DNA from: UBA9160 sp035489755
GTDB taxonomy: Bacteria; Myxococcota_A; UBA9160
Reading direction: 5' to 3'
NCBI GenBank assembly: GCA_035489755.1
Contig: DATGZK010000077.1
Coordinates: 1 to 64,000, forward strand
Length of the DNA stretch: 64,000 nt
A program made the position numbers and the translations under genes. Shown piece after piece: positions 17,849-26,264 of the stretch. A model generated the notes under the pieces. The model was not told the DNA's origin and did no database searches. It saw nothing but the letters and a program-made list of their open reading frames with translations. How positions within the stretch are numbered: position 1 is the stretch's first letter; each line of letters begins with the position of its first letter.

Positions 17849-20302
17849 ATGTCTAGAACCCGTGTGTCCCTGTGCGCCTTCGGTCCTCTCACGGCCGCCG
17901 TTTGCCGCGCCGCTGCCCGCTTCTCGGCGGGCTTTGTCGCACTCGCTTTCGGGTTCCTCGTCGTCGGCTGTGGCTCGAGCATCGACTCGCGCCTCGAGGA
18001 AGTTCGCACGCTCCAGGACGCCGGCCAGTTCAACGATTCCATCGAACCCCTACGGTCGATCCTCGCACAGGCGCCCGACCTTCCGGAAGCGAACCATCGC
18101 CTGGGCTCCGCGCTCGTTCAAACCGGACAGCCGAGCCTCGCGGTCTGGGCGCTCGAGAAGTCCTCGAAGTCGCAGGAGTATGCGGTTCCTTCCGGGATCC
18201 TGCTGGCAACCGTCTTCATGGCCCTCAGTCAGCCCGAGGATGCGATTCGCGTGGCAACGCACGTGCTCGAAATCGATCCCCAGCGCCCGGCAGCACTCCG
18301 CATCCTGACCGAGGCGCAGCTCGCCACGGGTCAGAAAGAGGCTGCACTGGCCGGCGCGAAGCGACTCTCTGAGATGGTTCCCGACGACTACCAGGCCGCG
18401 CTCCTCCTCAGCGCTGCCCTCGCCGGGCGCGGCGACTTCGACGGTGCCGAGAAGAGCTATCTGCACGTGAAAGAACTCGGCGCGAAGAGCGGCGATCCGG
18501 TCCTCGCTGCGCGCGGCTGTCTCGCGTTCGCGAACTTTTTCGATACGGCCCGGCAGGACAAGACGCGCGCAGAGAAGGAATACCAGAGTTGCCTCGCAAC
18601 CTATCCGACGGAGCCCGTGGCGCTCCAGCTCGCGACACAGTTCTACGACGGGATGAACCACCCGGAGAAAGCGACCGAGCTCTGGAAGCACGCCGTCAGC
18701 GAGGCGCCAGAGAACCTCTCCTTCCGGGTGATGCTGGCCGAGCGTGTCGCCGCAACCGGCAAGCTGGACGAGGCGTTCGGGATCCTGAAGGACGCGGCAG
18801 AGTCTTTTGAGACACCCGCCGCCTGGCAGGCCCTCGCCGACCTCCAGCGCCGTCACGGGCGCAACCAGGATGCCTTAAAGTCGCTGGAGCACGCCGCGCA
18901 GCTTGCGGGCGGCGGCGATGACTCGCTCCGCTTGGCGCAGGGCGAACTGTACGTGGAGCTTGGCCAACTGGACAAGGCGGAGGAGATCTCCGCCGGCATT
19001 ACCGGGGGGCCCTACAAAGATTTGCTGCATGGCCGCATCCTGCTCGCACAGGGCGATCCAAAGGGGGCGCTGGAGGCACTTGCCGCGGGCATCCGTCGCT
19101 GGCCCGACAATGCCGGGGCGCGCTACCTCGCCGGCATCGCCGCGCGCGACTCCGGGGACATGGAACGCGCGCTCGACGAGCTTCGTCAGGCCGAGCACGC
19201 GAGCCCCGGAGGCAGCGATGCGGCACTCGCCCTCGCCAAGATTTACTTCGACCGCGGCGACTATGGAGCAGCATCTCAGTTCGCGAGCTCCCACCTACAG
19301 AACCGCGATCCCAACAGCGTCGAGGCCTACAGCATCGCGCTGCGCTCAGCCGTCGCGGCAAAGCAATTCGACACGGCGCGCGTGACGCTGAATAGCATGA
19401 AGAGCCTCAAGGGTTCAGAGAGCCGCGTGGCCCTGGAAGGCGCCGCCATCGAGCGGGCGGCGAAGGGACCCCAGGCGTCGCTCGCCTTTCTTGAGGCGTC
19501 GAAGCTCGACCTCAAGAATCCGGAGAACGAGCTTGTGCTGCGCGCGGTGGTGGAAGACCTAATCGCCACCGGCCATCCGGACCTTGCCATTGCCCGCATC
19601 GACGGGGCGATTGCGGCGCATCCGCAATCGGCGTCGCTCGTCGAGTTGCGGGGAGAGGCGCTGGCACGGAGCGGCCGGACCGACGAAGCGCGGGCCGCCT
19701 TCGAGAAGGCAATCACCGCCGACCCGAACCTGCCCCGGGCGCTGATCGGCCTCGCGACCCTCGACGCTGCGGCGGGCGACAAGGCGCACGCGATCGAGCT
19801 CCTCGACCGAGCCGCGTCGCTGAAACCGAACGACGGTGTGGCAGAATACTTCGCTGCGCAGCTCCTGCTCGCGCAGGGGAAGACCGCGGACGCCGAGCAG
19901 CGGCTGCGCGAGGTAGTCAAAGTGAGCCCTTCGAACAGCGGGGCGCGCAACGACCTCGCGTTCCTCCTGGCGAGCCGCGGCACCGAACTCGACACAGCGC
20001 TCTCGCTGGCCGAGGAGGCGCGGCGTCTGAGCCCTTCGACGCCCGACATGATCGATACCCTCGGCTTCGTCCAGCTCAAACGCGGCGACACCGCGGCGGC
20101 CATCTCCTCGTTTGAGGAGGCGCTGGCACTGCGTCCGAAGGATCCAACGATCCGCTACCACCTCGGCCTCGCGTTGGCACAGGCGGGGAACACGGAGCGG
20201 GCTGTCTCGACCCTGCAAGCGGCGATCGCCGCCGGGCCGTTCCCCGAGGCCGAGGCTGCTCAACAGGAAATCGCCCGGCTCCAGCAGACCCCGAAGGGCT
20301 GA
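17849..20302 (+). CDS. PrsT-like TPR-repeat lipoprotein (PEP-CTERM system)
   Basis: 817 residues. The N-terminus is a lipoprotein signal, with helix ALAFGFLVVG and lipobox Cys41. Everything after is TPR: about 18-20 repeats from residue 45 to the end, for example NHRLGSALVQTGQPSLAV and RYHLGLALAQAGNTERAV. Length, lipidation and the closing pattern (NDLAFLLASRGTELDTAL, then a DTLG-type unit) match the PrsT family of PEP-CTERM system proteins. Those occur in exosortase loci and are thought to help exopolysaccharide or sorted-protein export. The ATG at 17849 has GGAGG 10 nt upstream. It is followed by a second such gene 48 bp later, likely in one operon. Confidence 0.85.
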   Translation: MSRTRVSLCAFGPLTAAVCRAAARFSAGFVALAFGFLVVGCGSSIDSRLEEVRTLQDAGQFNDSIEPLRSILAQAPDLPEANHRLGSALVQTGQPSLAVWALEKSSKSQEYAVPSGILLATVFMALSQPEDAIRVATHVLEIDPQRPAALRILTEAQLATGQKEAALAGAKRLSEMVPDDYQAALLLSAALAGRGDFDGAEKSYLHVKELGAKSGDPVLAARGCLAFANFFDTARQDKTRAEKEYQSCLATYPTEPVALQLATQFYDGMNHPEKATELWKHAVSEAPENLSFRVMLAERVAATGKLDEAFGILKDAAESFETPAAWQALADLQRRHGRNQDALKSLEHAAQLAGGGDDSLRLAQGELYVELGQLDKAEEISAGITGGPYKDLLHGRILLAQGDPKGALEALAAGIRRWPDNAGARYLAGIAARDSGDMERALDELRQAEHASPGGSDAALALAKIYFDRGDYGAASQFASSHLQNRDPNSVEAYSIALRSAVAAKQFDTARVTLNSMKSLKGSESRVALEGAAIERAAKGPQASLAFLEASKLDLKNPENELVLRAVVEDLIATGHPDLAIARIDGAIAAHPQSASLVELRGEALARSGRTDEARAAFEKAITADPNLPRALIGLATLDAAAGDKAHAIELLDRAASLKPNDGVAEYFAAQLLLAQGKTADAEQRLREVVKVSPSNSGARNDLAFLLASRGTELDTALSLAEEARRLSPSTPDMIDTLGFVQLKRGDTAAAISSFEEALALRPKDPTIRYHLGLALAQAGNTERAVSTLQAAIAAGPFPEAEAAQQEIARLQQTPKG

Positions 20303-20350
20303 AGTTCCCGGTCGAGCCCAGCGCAAAAGGTGGCTGCGAGGAGTTCCGCC

Positions 20351-22825
20351 ATGAATGATCGGAAGCTCTGTTGTGCAGGGCTGGCCTGTACCGCCGCGCT
20401 GCTTTTCTTTCTCGGAGCCTGCTCCTCGAACCAGGAGAAGGTGCAGCGCTACCTTGACCAAGGGGCGGCCTACGCCAAGGAAGGGAAGACGAAGGAAGCG
20501 CTGCTCCTGCTGCGCAACGCGCTCAACCTCGATCCAAAGAACGCGGAGACGAACTATCGCATCGCAAAGCTGCTGGAGGAGGAGGGGAACTACGCGGACG
20601 CGGTCTTCTACCTGCGTGAAACAGAGCGGCTCGACCCCAACCGATCCGATGCGCCGCTCGACGAGGCGAAGCTGCTGTTGGGGGAGGATCTCACGCGCGC
20701 CGACGAGCTGGTGACAGGGGTCCTGACGCGTGAGCCCTCAAACCCGATGGCGCACCTGCGACGGATGGAAGTCGAGCTCCGCGCCGGTGATACACAGCAG
20801 GCACTTGCCGAGGCCAAGACGGCGATCGAGCTCGCGCCGAAGGACGGGCTCTATCAGCTTCAGCTCGGCATTGTGCACCAGGCCCGCGTTCGCGAGCTCC
20901 GGACCCAGGGAAAGACCCCGCCCGACGATATCTTCCAGGCCGCCGTGGACGCCTTCCACAAGTCGGATGAGCTCTACGGCGGCAACGTCACCGTGCGGTT
21001 GTACCTCGGCGAGACATATCTGGGCTGGCCGAACCACCGGGACGAGGCCGCGGTGGCCTTCCGCAGCGCAATCGACCTGGCAGAAGAGAAGGGTGACGTA
21101 AAGGACAAGAAACGCGCAGCGGGAGCTGGCGTCCAATATGCGCGGACTGCGAACGATCCGGCTTTCGAAGAGTTCGCGCTTGAGAAGCTGGTCGCAGCGG
21201 ACGAGTCGAACCTCGCCGCGTGGGGTCAGCTCGCCGATTTGCATGAGGCGAAGGACGGCGGCGGAGAGGCGGTCTATCACCGGCTCTTAGAGAAGCGTCC
21301 TGACGACCTTGACGCGCAGTGGCACTTTGCGACATGGCTCTTCCAGAAGGGTCGCGGTGACGATGCGCTCGCGCAGTTGAAGGAAGCCGCGCGCAAGTCG
21401 AACTCCCGCGCGCGGGCTTTGGACATGCTGAGCGGCCTTCAACTCCAGATGAACAAAACCGACGAGGCGTACCAGACCATCGCCACGCTCAAGAAAGAGT
21501 TTCCCGGCGATCCCAGCACGCAGCTGGCGACCGCGCGGGCCGATACGTTCGCGGGCCGCTATGAGGAGGCCGCTCCGGTCCTGCGAAGCCTCGCGAGCTC
21601 GCAGGAGAGTCCGGACGCGCTGCGGCTTCTCGCCGTGACCGAGTTTCATCTGCACAACTATCCCGCAGCGCTGGCCGCGGTGGATCGGAGCTTGGCTCTG
21701 GCCCCTGAGCCGTCGACCGAAGTGATGCTGCTAAAGGCCCGCATCCACAGCGCCTCCCGCGACTGGCCGCTCACGATCCAGACCTACATGCAACTCGTGC
21801 GGAACGATGCAGCCATTCCGCCCCGCGACCTCGCGCTCCTGGCCGCGGCGCTCTACGAGACAAACCAGCCGGCGGCCGCCAAGCAGGTGCTCGACGGGGT
21901 ACTCGCCTCGCCAGAGCCGCCGTTCAATGCGGTGATCGAGTTCGCTGCTCGTGAGGGCGACAAGTCCCCCAACGAGGCGCGCAAGCATCTCGAGGCCGCA
22001 CTCGCGCGCGCCCCAACACAACCGGACCTGCTCTTGGCCATCACACAGATCGACGTACGGGCGGGACGCACGAACGAGGCTCTGGCGCGCCTGAACGCGG
22101 TGATCGAGAGCGGCAAGGCGCCGCCCGCGGCGCTTCTCGCGCGGGCGCGTCTGCTTGCAGGTCAGAAGCAATTCGACGCGGCGGAGAAGGATGTGAGCCG
22201 CGTCCTCGAATCGTCCCCCGATACCCCCGGCGCGCCGGAGCTGCTGGTCCAGATTTACGCAGCGCAGAACAAATTGGACGAGGCCGTGAAAAACCTAGAG
22301 GAGGCCGACAAGGCGGGCGCACTCGCGCCGAGTGCGCGGCTGCTTCTCGGGCGCCTTTACGTCTCGCGCGGCGACGATGCGAAGGCGCGTGCGATGTTCG
22401 AGCGCGTGCTCTCGGAGCGCTCCGACCTCGCAGGCGCGAAGAACGACCTCGCTTTCCTGCTCGCGAAGGACGGCGTCGAGCTCGACCGCGCGCTCCGTCT
22501 TGCGACGGAGGCTCAGCAGGCTCTCGCCAACGATCCGAACGTCGCGGACACCCTGAGCTTCGTCTACTTGAAGAAGGGCCTGAACGAGCCCGCCCTGCAA
22601 CAGGCGAACTACGCGATCCAGCTGGCCGAGGAGGCCCGGGAGCCGCAGGCGATCTTCCAGTACCACCTGGGGCTCGTGCTGCGCGCGCTCGGACGCAACC
22701 CCGAGGCCGCCCAAGCGTTTGAGCGCGCCCTCGCGATTGATGACAAATTTGCGGAGGCCGGTGCGGCACGGCAAGAGCTCGAGGCCGCGCGCGCCGAGAG
22801 CAAGGCCCCGCCGGGCTCCTCCTAG
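20351..22825 (+). CDS. Second PrsT-like TPR-repeat lipoprotein
   Basis: 824 residues from ATG 20351, with GAGGAG 6-7 nt upstream. The signal peptide ends in lipobox LGAC (Cys24). The remainder is a TPR array: EGKTKEALLLLRNALNLDP near residue 40 and RGDDAKARAMFERVLSERSD near 680. The C-terminal portion repeats landmarks of the upstream gene (NDLAFLLAKDGVELDRAL, DTLSFVYLKKG, QYHLGLVLRALGRN), so the two are tandem paralogs that have diverged in the middle. It is anchored in a membrane facing the periplasm and may act as a scaffold. The STT3-like gene begins 15 bp after its stop and may be co-transcribed. Confidence 0.85.
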   Translation: MNDRKLCCAGLACTAALLFFLGACSSNQEKVQRYLDQGAAYAKEGKTKEALLLLRNALNLDPKNAETNYRIAKLLEEEGNYADAVFYLRETERLDPNRSDAPLDEAKLLLGEDLTRADELVTGVLTREPSNPMAHLRRMEVELRAGDTQQALAEAKTAIELAPKDGLYQLQLGIVHQARVRELRTQGKTPPDDIFQAAVDAFHKSDELYGGNVTVRLYLGETYLGWPNHRDEAAVAFRSAIDLAEEKGDVKDKKRAAGAGVQYARTANDPAFEEFALEKLVAADESNLAAWGQLADLHEAKDGGGEAVYHRLLEKRPDDLDAQWHFATWLFQKGRGDDALAQLKEAARKSNSRARALDMLSGLQLQMNKTDEAYQTIATLKKEFPGDPSTQLATARADTFAGRYEEAAPVLRSLASSQESPDALRLLAVTEFHLHNYPAALAAVDRSLALAPEPSTEVMLLKARIHSASRDWPLTIQTYMQLVRNDAAIPPRDLALLAAALYETNQPAAAKQVLDGVLASPEPPFNAVIEFAAREGDKSPNEARKHLEAALARAPTQPDLLLAITQIDVRAGRTNEALARLNAVIESGKAPPAALLARARLLAGQKQFDAAEKDVSRVLESSPDTPGAPELLVQIYAAQNKLDEAVKNLEEADKAGALAPSARLLLGRLYVSRGDDAKARAMFERVLSERSDLAGAKNDLAFLLAKDGVELDRALRLATEAQQALANDPNVADTLSFVYLKKGLNEPALQQANYAIQLAEEAREPQAIFQYHLGLVLRALGRNPEAAQAFERALAIDDKFAEAGAARQELEAARAESKAPPGSS

Positions 22826-22839
22826 CCGCGTTCCCCTTT

Positions 22840-25047
22840 GTGACGCGCGGTGTCGCCGGGTGCCTCCTTTTCCTCACGGCCTTGCTCGCTTTCGCGGTCC
22901 GTTCGCTGGGCCTTGAGACGGTTTTCCCCGGTGACGGGTCGGTGGTGTTCGCGCTCGGGGACGCCTTCTACCACGCGCGGCGCGCGCTTTTCAGCTTCGA
23001 CCACTTTCCTCAGGTCCTGCTCCGCGACCCCTACCTCAACTACCCGCAAGGCGCGTTCGTTCCGTGGCCACCGCTCTATGACCTCGCCCTCGCCGGCACC
23101 GCGCGGCTGTTCGGAAGCTCGCAAACCGTCTTCGAGCGCGTGGCGGCGTGGGCGCCCGTGGCGCTCGGGGCGCTCACGACACTGCCGGTCTACGCGGCCG
23201 CGCGTCGGGTCGCGAGCCGAGCCTGTGCGGTTGGCTCCGCGGTGCTCTTTGCACTCTTCCCCGCCACTGTCCAGTATTCCAACGTCGGCAATGCGGACCA
23301 TCACGCGGCACAGGCCCTGCTCGGCGCCCTCGTGTTCGCGCTTGTGCTCGCGATCGTCTCGGAGGCGCCGCGGGACGTGCGGCGGGTTTCGCGTCACTTC
23401 GCCGCCCTCGCGCTGGCCCGCGCCGCACTCCTTCTCACGTGGCAGGGAAGCCTGATCTACCTCGGACTCACCGAGGGCTGTCTCTTGCTGGCCGGGGTCA
23501 TCACCGGGCGGCAAGATCTGCTGGCAGGCGAAGCGGGGAGCACGCTCGCCAGCGCGGCGATCGTGCTCCCCGTCGTGCTCGTCTCCGGCACGGCCGTGGG
23601 CGGCCCCTTTTCGGCCGTCGAGCTGTCGCGACTACACGTGGTTGTGTTGGTAGCTGTCGCCGCAGTCGCACTCGGCGTGCGCACGCTCGAACACCTGCGG
23701 CCCTCGCGGTCCGCCGTCCGTCGCATGTTAAGGGCCGCTGCCCTCGGCATCCCGGCTCTTGTCCTGCTGCTCGCGACGACGGGCGCCGTCCGAGAGCTCG
23801 GCCTTGGCTTCGGCTACGTGTCGAAGACGGACGCCTACGGGGGGCGGAACCTGGAGGAGTATCCGCTCTTCTCCTTTCAGCCCCGATTCTCCGACCGCTT
23901 CGCGCGGCAGTGCCTGGGCTTTTTTGCCTGGCTGATCCCCGTGGCGCCCCTGGCCGCACTCCTTGCCGCGCGCCGGAGAACGCTGCGCGCCCCCGCCCTT
24001 GTGCTCGCGGCATGGGCCGCCGCCCTCGGGGCGCTCGGGCTGCTGCAGGTTCGCTTCGCGAACGACTACTCCCCGGCTGGAAGCGTCGCGTTCGCGCTCA
24101 TGCTCGGCGGAGCTGCGAATGCACTTGCGCGGCGTGCGCATCCGCGTGCGGCCGCCGCCCTTGCAGTGACGCTCGCCCTTTTGCTTCTCGCGCCTGTGCT
24201 CAAGCTCCACTGGCGCAACGCGCTGCGGACGGGGCAGGCGCTGCGCTACGGAATCCCGGGCGGGGACCCCGCACTTCTCACCTATCAGGGTTCGATGGTG
24301 CGCTTTGCAGAGCGCGTGCGAACCGCGACGCCCGAGACCGCAGGCTTCGACGATCCCTCGGTGCAACCCGAGTACGCCATCCTTGCCTATCCCGGCATCG
24401 GACACGTGCTGCACTACGTCGCGCACCGTGCGACGCCGGCCGACAACTTCGGGCCCTACATCGGCCTCGAGAACTATATCGCCGTCGGCTCGTTCTTTGG
24501 TCTACGCGCCGAGCGCGACGCGATCGCTGAGGCGGAACGGCTGAAAGCTCGCTACGTGGTCACGACGGATTACGGCGGCCCGGTGCCCTGGACCCTCGTA
24601 AACCGCCTGCACCGCAGCGACGGAAGTGAGCTCGGCGGGGAGCCCGCGTTCGGACGCTTCCGGCTCGTGACGGAGGGGCCGAGCGGGGGTCTCGCGATCG
24701 GCGAGCAGTTCAGCCGCGGGGTTCGCTCACAGGGCGCGCCCTACAAGCTGTTCGAGATCGTGCCCGGCGCAGAGCTCGAGGTCCATGCAGCGCCAGGAAC
24801 GAGCGTCTCGGCCGAGGTGCTCCTCAGCACCCCGCTCCCACGGCAGTTCACCTGGCGGACCACAGCCCTCGCAGGCGACGACGGAGTGGTACGGCTGCGT
24901 GTGCCCTACTCCACCCAGACGGGGCTGCCTACGCGAGCCGTTCAGCCCTATCGCGTAACGGTGGGTGGGGTCGCGCACGCGGTGTCGGTGCCCGAAGAGG
25001 CCGTGGCTACGGGCAAGACAGTGGAAGTGGGTGAGGCAGTCCCGTGA
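22840..25047 (+). CDS. STT3/AglB-like oligosaccharyltransferase family protein
   Basis: 735 residues. The N-terminal ~460 residues have about 13 helices with STT3 landmarks. These are the first-loop acid in GDAFYHARR (D41), the archaeal-type D-x-H site NADHHAAQ (D153, H155), and a likely catalytic Glu in RNLEEYPLF (E339 or E340). The soluble C-terminal domain should contain WWDYG, which binds the +2 Ser/Thr of the N-glycosylation sequon. The matching place reads AYPGIGHVLHY (about 516-526), followed by a conserved PADNFG. It therefore looks catalytically competent but with altered acceptor recognition. The start is GTG, with no clear ribosome site. It is the first gene of a tight operon with the SGNH and spermidine-synthase-like genes. 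Confidence 0.8.
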   Translation: MTRGVAGCLLFLTALLAFAVRSLGLETVFPGDGSVVFALGDAFYHARRALFSFDHFPQVLLRDPYLNYPQGAFVPWPPLYDLALAGTARLFGSSQTVFERVAAWAPVALGALTTLPVYAAARRVASRACAVGSAVLFALFPATVQYSNVGNADHHAAQALLGALVFALVLAIVSEAPRDVRRVSRHFAALALARAALLLTWQGSLIYLGLTEGCLLLAGVITGRQDLLAGEAGSTLASAAIVLPVVLVSGTAVGGPFSAVELSRLHVVVLVAVAAVALGVRTLEHLRPSRSAVRRMLRAAALGIPALVLLLATTGAVRELGLGFGYVSKTDAYGGRNLEEYPLFSFQPRFSDRFARQCLGFFAWLIPVAPLAALLAARRRTLRAPALVLAAWAAALGALGLLQVRFANDYSPAGSVAFALMLGGAANALARRAHPRAAAALAVTLALLLLAPVLKLHWRNALRTGQALRYGIPGGDPALLTYQGSMVRFAERVRTATPETAGFDDPSVQPEYAILAYPGIGHVLHYVAHRATPADNFGPYIGLENYIAVGSFFGLRAERDAIAEAERLKARYVVTTDYGGPVPWTLVNRLHRSDGSELGGEPAFGRFRLVTEGPSGGLAIGEQFSRGVRSQGAPYKLFEIVPGAELEVHAAPGTSVSAEVLLSTPLPRQFTWRTTALAGDDGVVRLRVPYSTQTGLPTRAVQPYRVTVGGVAHAVSVPEEAVATGKTVEVGEAVP

Positions 25048-26264
25048 GCGCTCCGGCCCGGGGAAGCGGGCGTCCGGGTATCTCGACGCACTCAGTTGTC
25101 GCAAACCTGCTGCTCGCCGCGGCGGCCCTCGCCGCTTTCCTGGCGGCTGCCGAGGGCGTTTGCCGTTTGGTGGATCTCCGGCCCCGGATGGGTAGCGCGA
25201 TGGCGAACCCTCCCTGGATGCAAAACCGCTGGCTTCTGGCGCGCGATGACTACCGCAAGGCCTTTGCGGACGAGGGGTTTCTCGGCCGCTACTACGAGGT
25301 CTATGAATGGGACCGCTGGCTTTTCTACCGGCTGCGGCCCAATCGGGAGCTCTCATTCCTTGATCCGTTCGCGCCGCGAGAAGGGCGCGAGAGCACGCGC
25401 TGGACCGTGCACACCTCTGCCCAGGGCTATCGCACAAAACCATTCGAGCCGAAGCCCGCGCCCGGCAGGAGGCGCGTTGTCGCCCTCGGCGACTCGTCCA
25501 CCTTTTGCTGGGGTGTCGAGGGTACGGAGGCCTATCCCGCGCGGCTCGAAGAGAGCCTCGATCAGCGCGAGGGTGGAGGGGCGCGCTGGGAGGTGCTCAA
25601 CCTCGGCGTCCCCGGCTACTCGACCTTCCAGGGACGCGTCATGCTGGAGCGCCAGGCGCTAGGGCTCGCTCCCGACGTTGTGACCTGGAGCTATCTCGCG
25701 AACGACGGCGCCATGACCGGAGAGGCGGACCGGGCCACCTATGCGCAGCGGCAGGGTTGGCTGGGCGCTGCGCTCGAGTTTGCGCACCACAGCCGCGCCT
25801 ATGAGACGCTCGAGGCTTGGATCGCGCGGCTGCGCCGCGCAGACGGAGAGCACCCTGCCACCAACGTGCGCAACGTCGCGAGCTACGCTGAAGCCTCAGC
25901 GAATATCGGCGATGCCATCCAGATCGCGCGGCAGGCCGGCGTACCGCTCGTTCTCGTCGCGAACTGCGTGCGCGGCCCTGTCGCCGAGGTGGTGGCGCGG
26001 GTGGCCCGGGAGACCGGCACGCCCTACCTCGACGCCACGGCGTTGGTCGACGCTGCCGTACCGCAAATCGCTCAGGATCCGGCCTTCGCTGCCGACCGCG
26101 AGCGCCTCGCGCAACGCTACGGTGCCGAGGCCCTCGCGGCGAACCCGGCGCTCTACGGCTTCCTGCCCGACCGGTGCCATCCAAACCGCATCGGCCATCG
26201 GGTGATCGCCGATGCACTCGGCGAGATCGTCGCCCGCGCGGCAGGGCCAGAATCCGCCCGATGA
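25044..26264 (+). CDS. Membrane-anchored SGNH/GDSL hydrolase
   Basis: 406 residues. One N-terminal helix (about 18-37) anchors a periplasmic domain. SGNH blocks are present: VVALGDSSTF (S151), NLGVPGYST (Gly block), SYLANDG (Asn block) and DRCHPNRIGH (D376, H379). These enzymes remove or transfer acyl groups, commonly acetyl groups on surface glycans. The GTG start overlaps the STT3-like stop as GTGA, and its own stop overlaps the next start as ATGA, so the three genes are translationally coupled. It may edit acyl groups on the glycan handled by the STT3-like protein (inference). Confidence 0.85.
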   Translation: MSAPARGSGRPGISTHSVVANLLLAAAALAAFLAAAEGVCRLVDLRPRMGSAMANPPWMQNRWLLARDDYRKAFADEGFLGRYYEVYEWDRWLFYRLRPNRELSFLDPFAPREGRESTRWTVHTSAQGYRTKPFEPKPAPGRRRVVALGDSSTFCWGVEGTEAYPARLEESLDQREGGGARWEVLNLGVPGYSTFQGRVMLERQALGLAPDVVTWSYLANDGAMTGEADRATYAQRQGWLGAALEFAHHSRAYETLEAWIARLRRADGEHPATNVRNVASYAEASANIGDAIQIARQAGVPLVLVANCVRGPVAEVVARVARETGTPYLDATALVDAAVPQIAQDPAFAADRERLAQRYGAEALAANPALYGFLPDRCHPNRIGHRVIADALGEIVARAAGPESAR

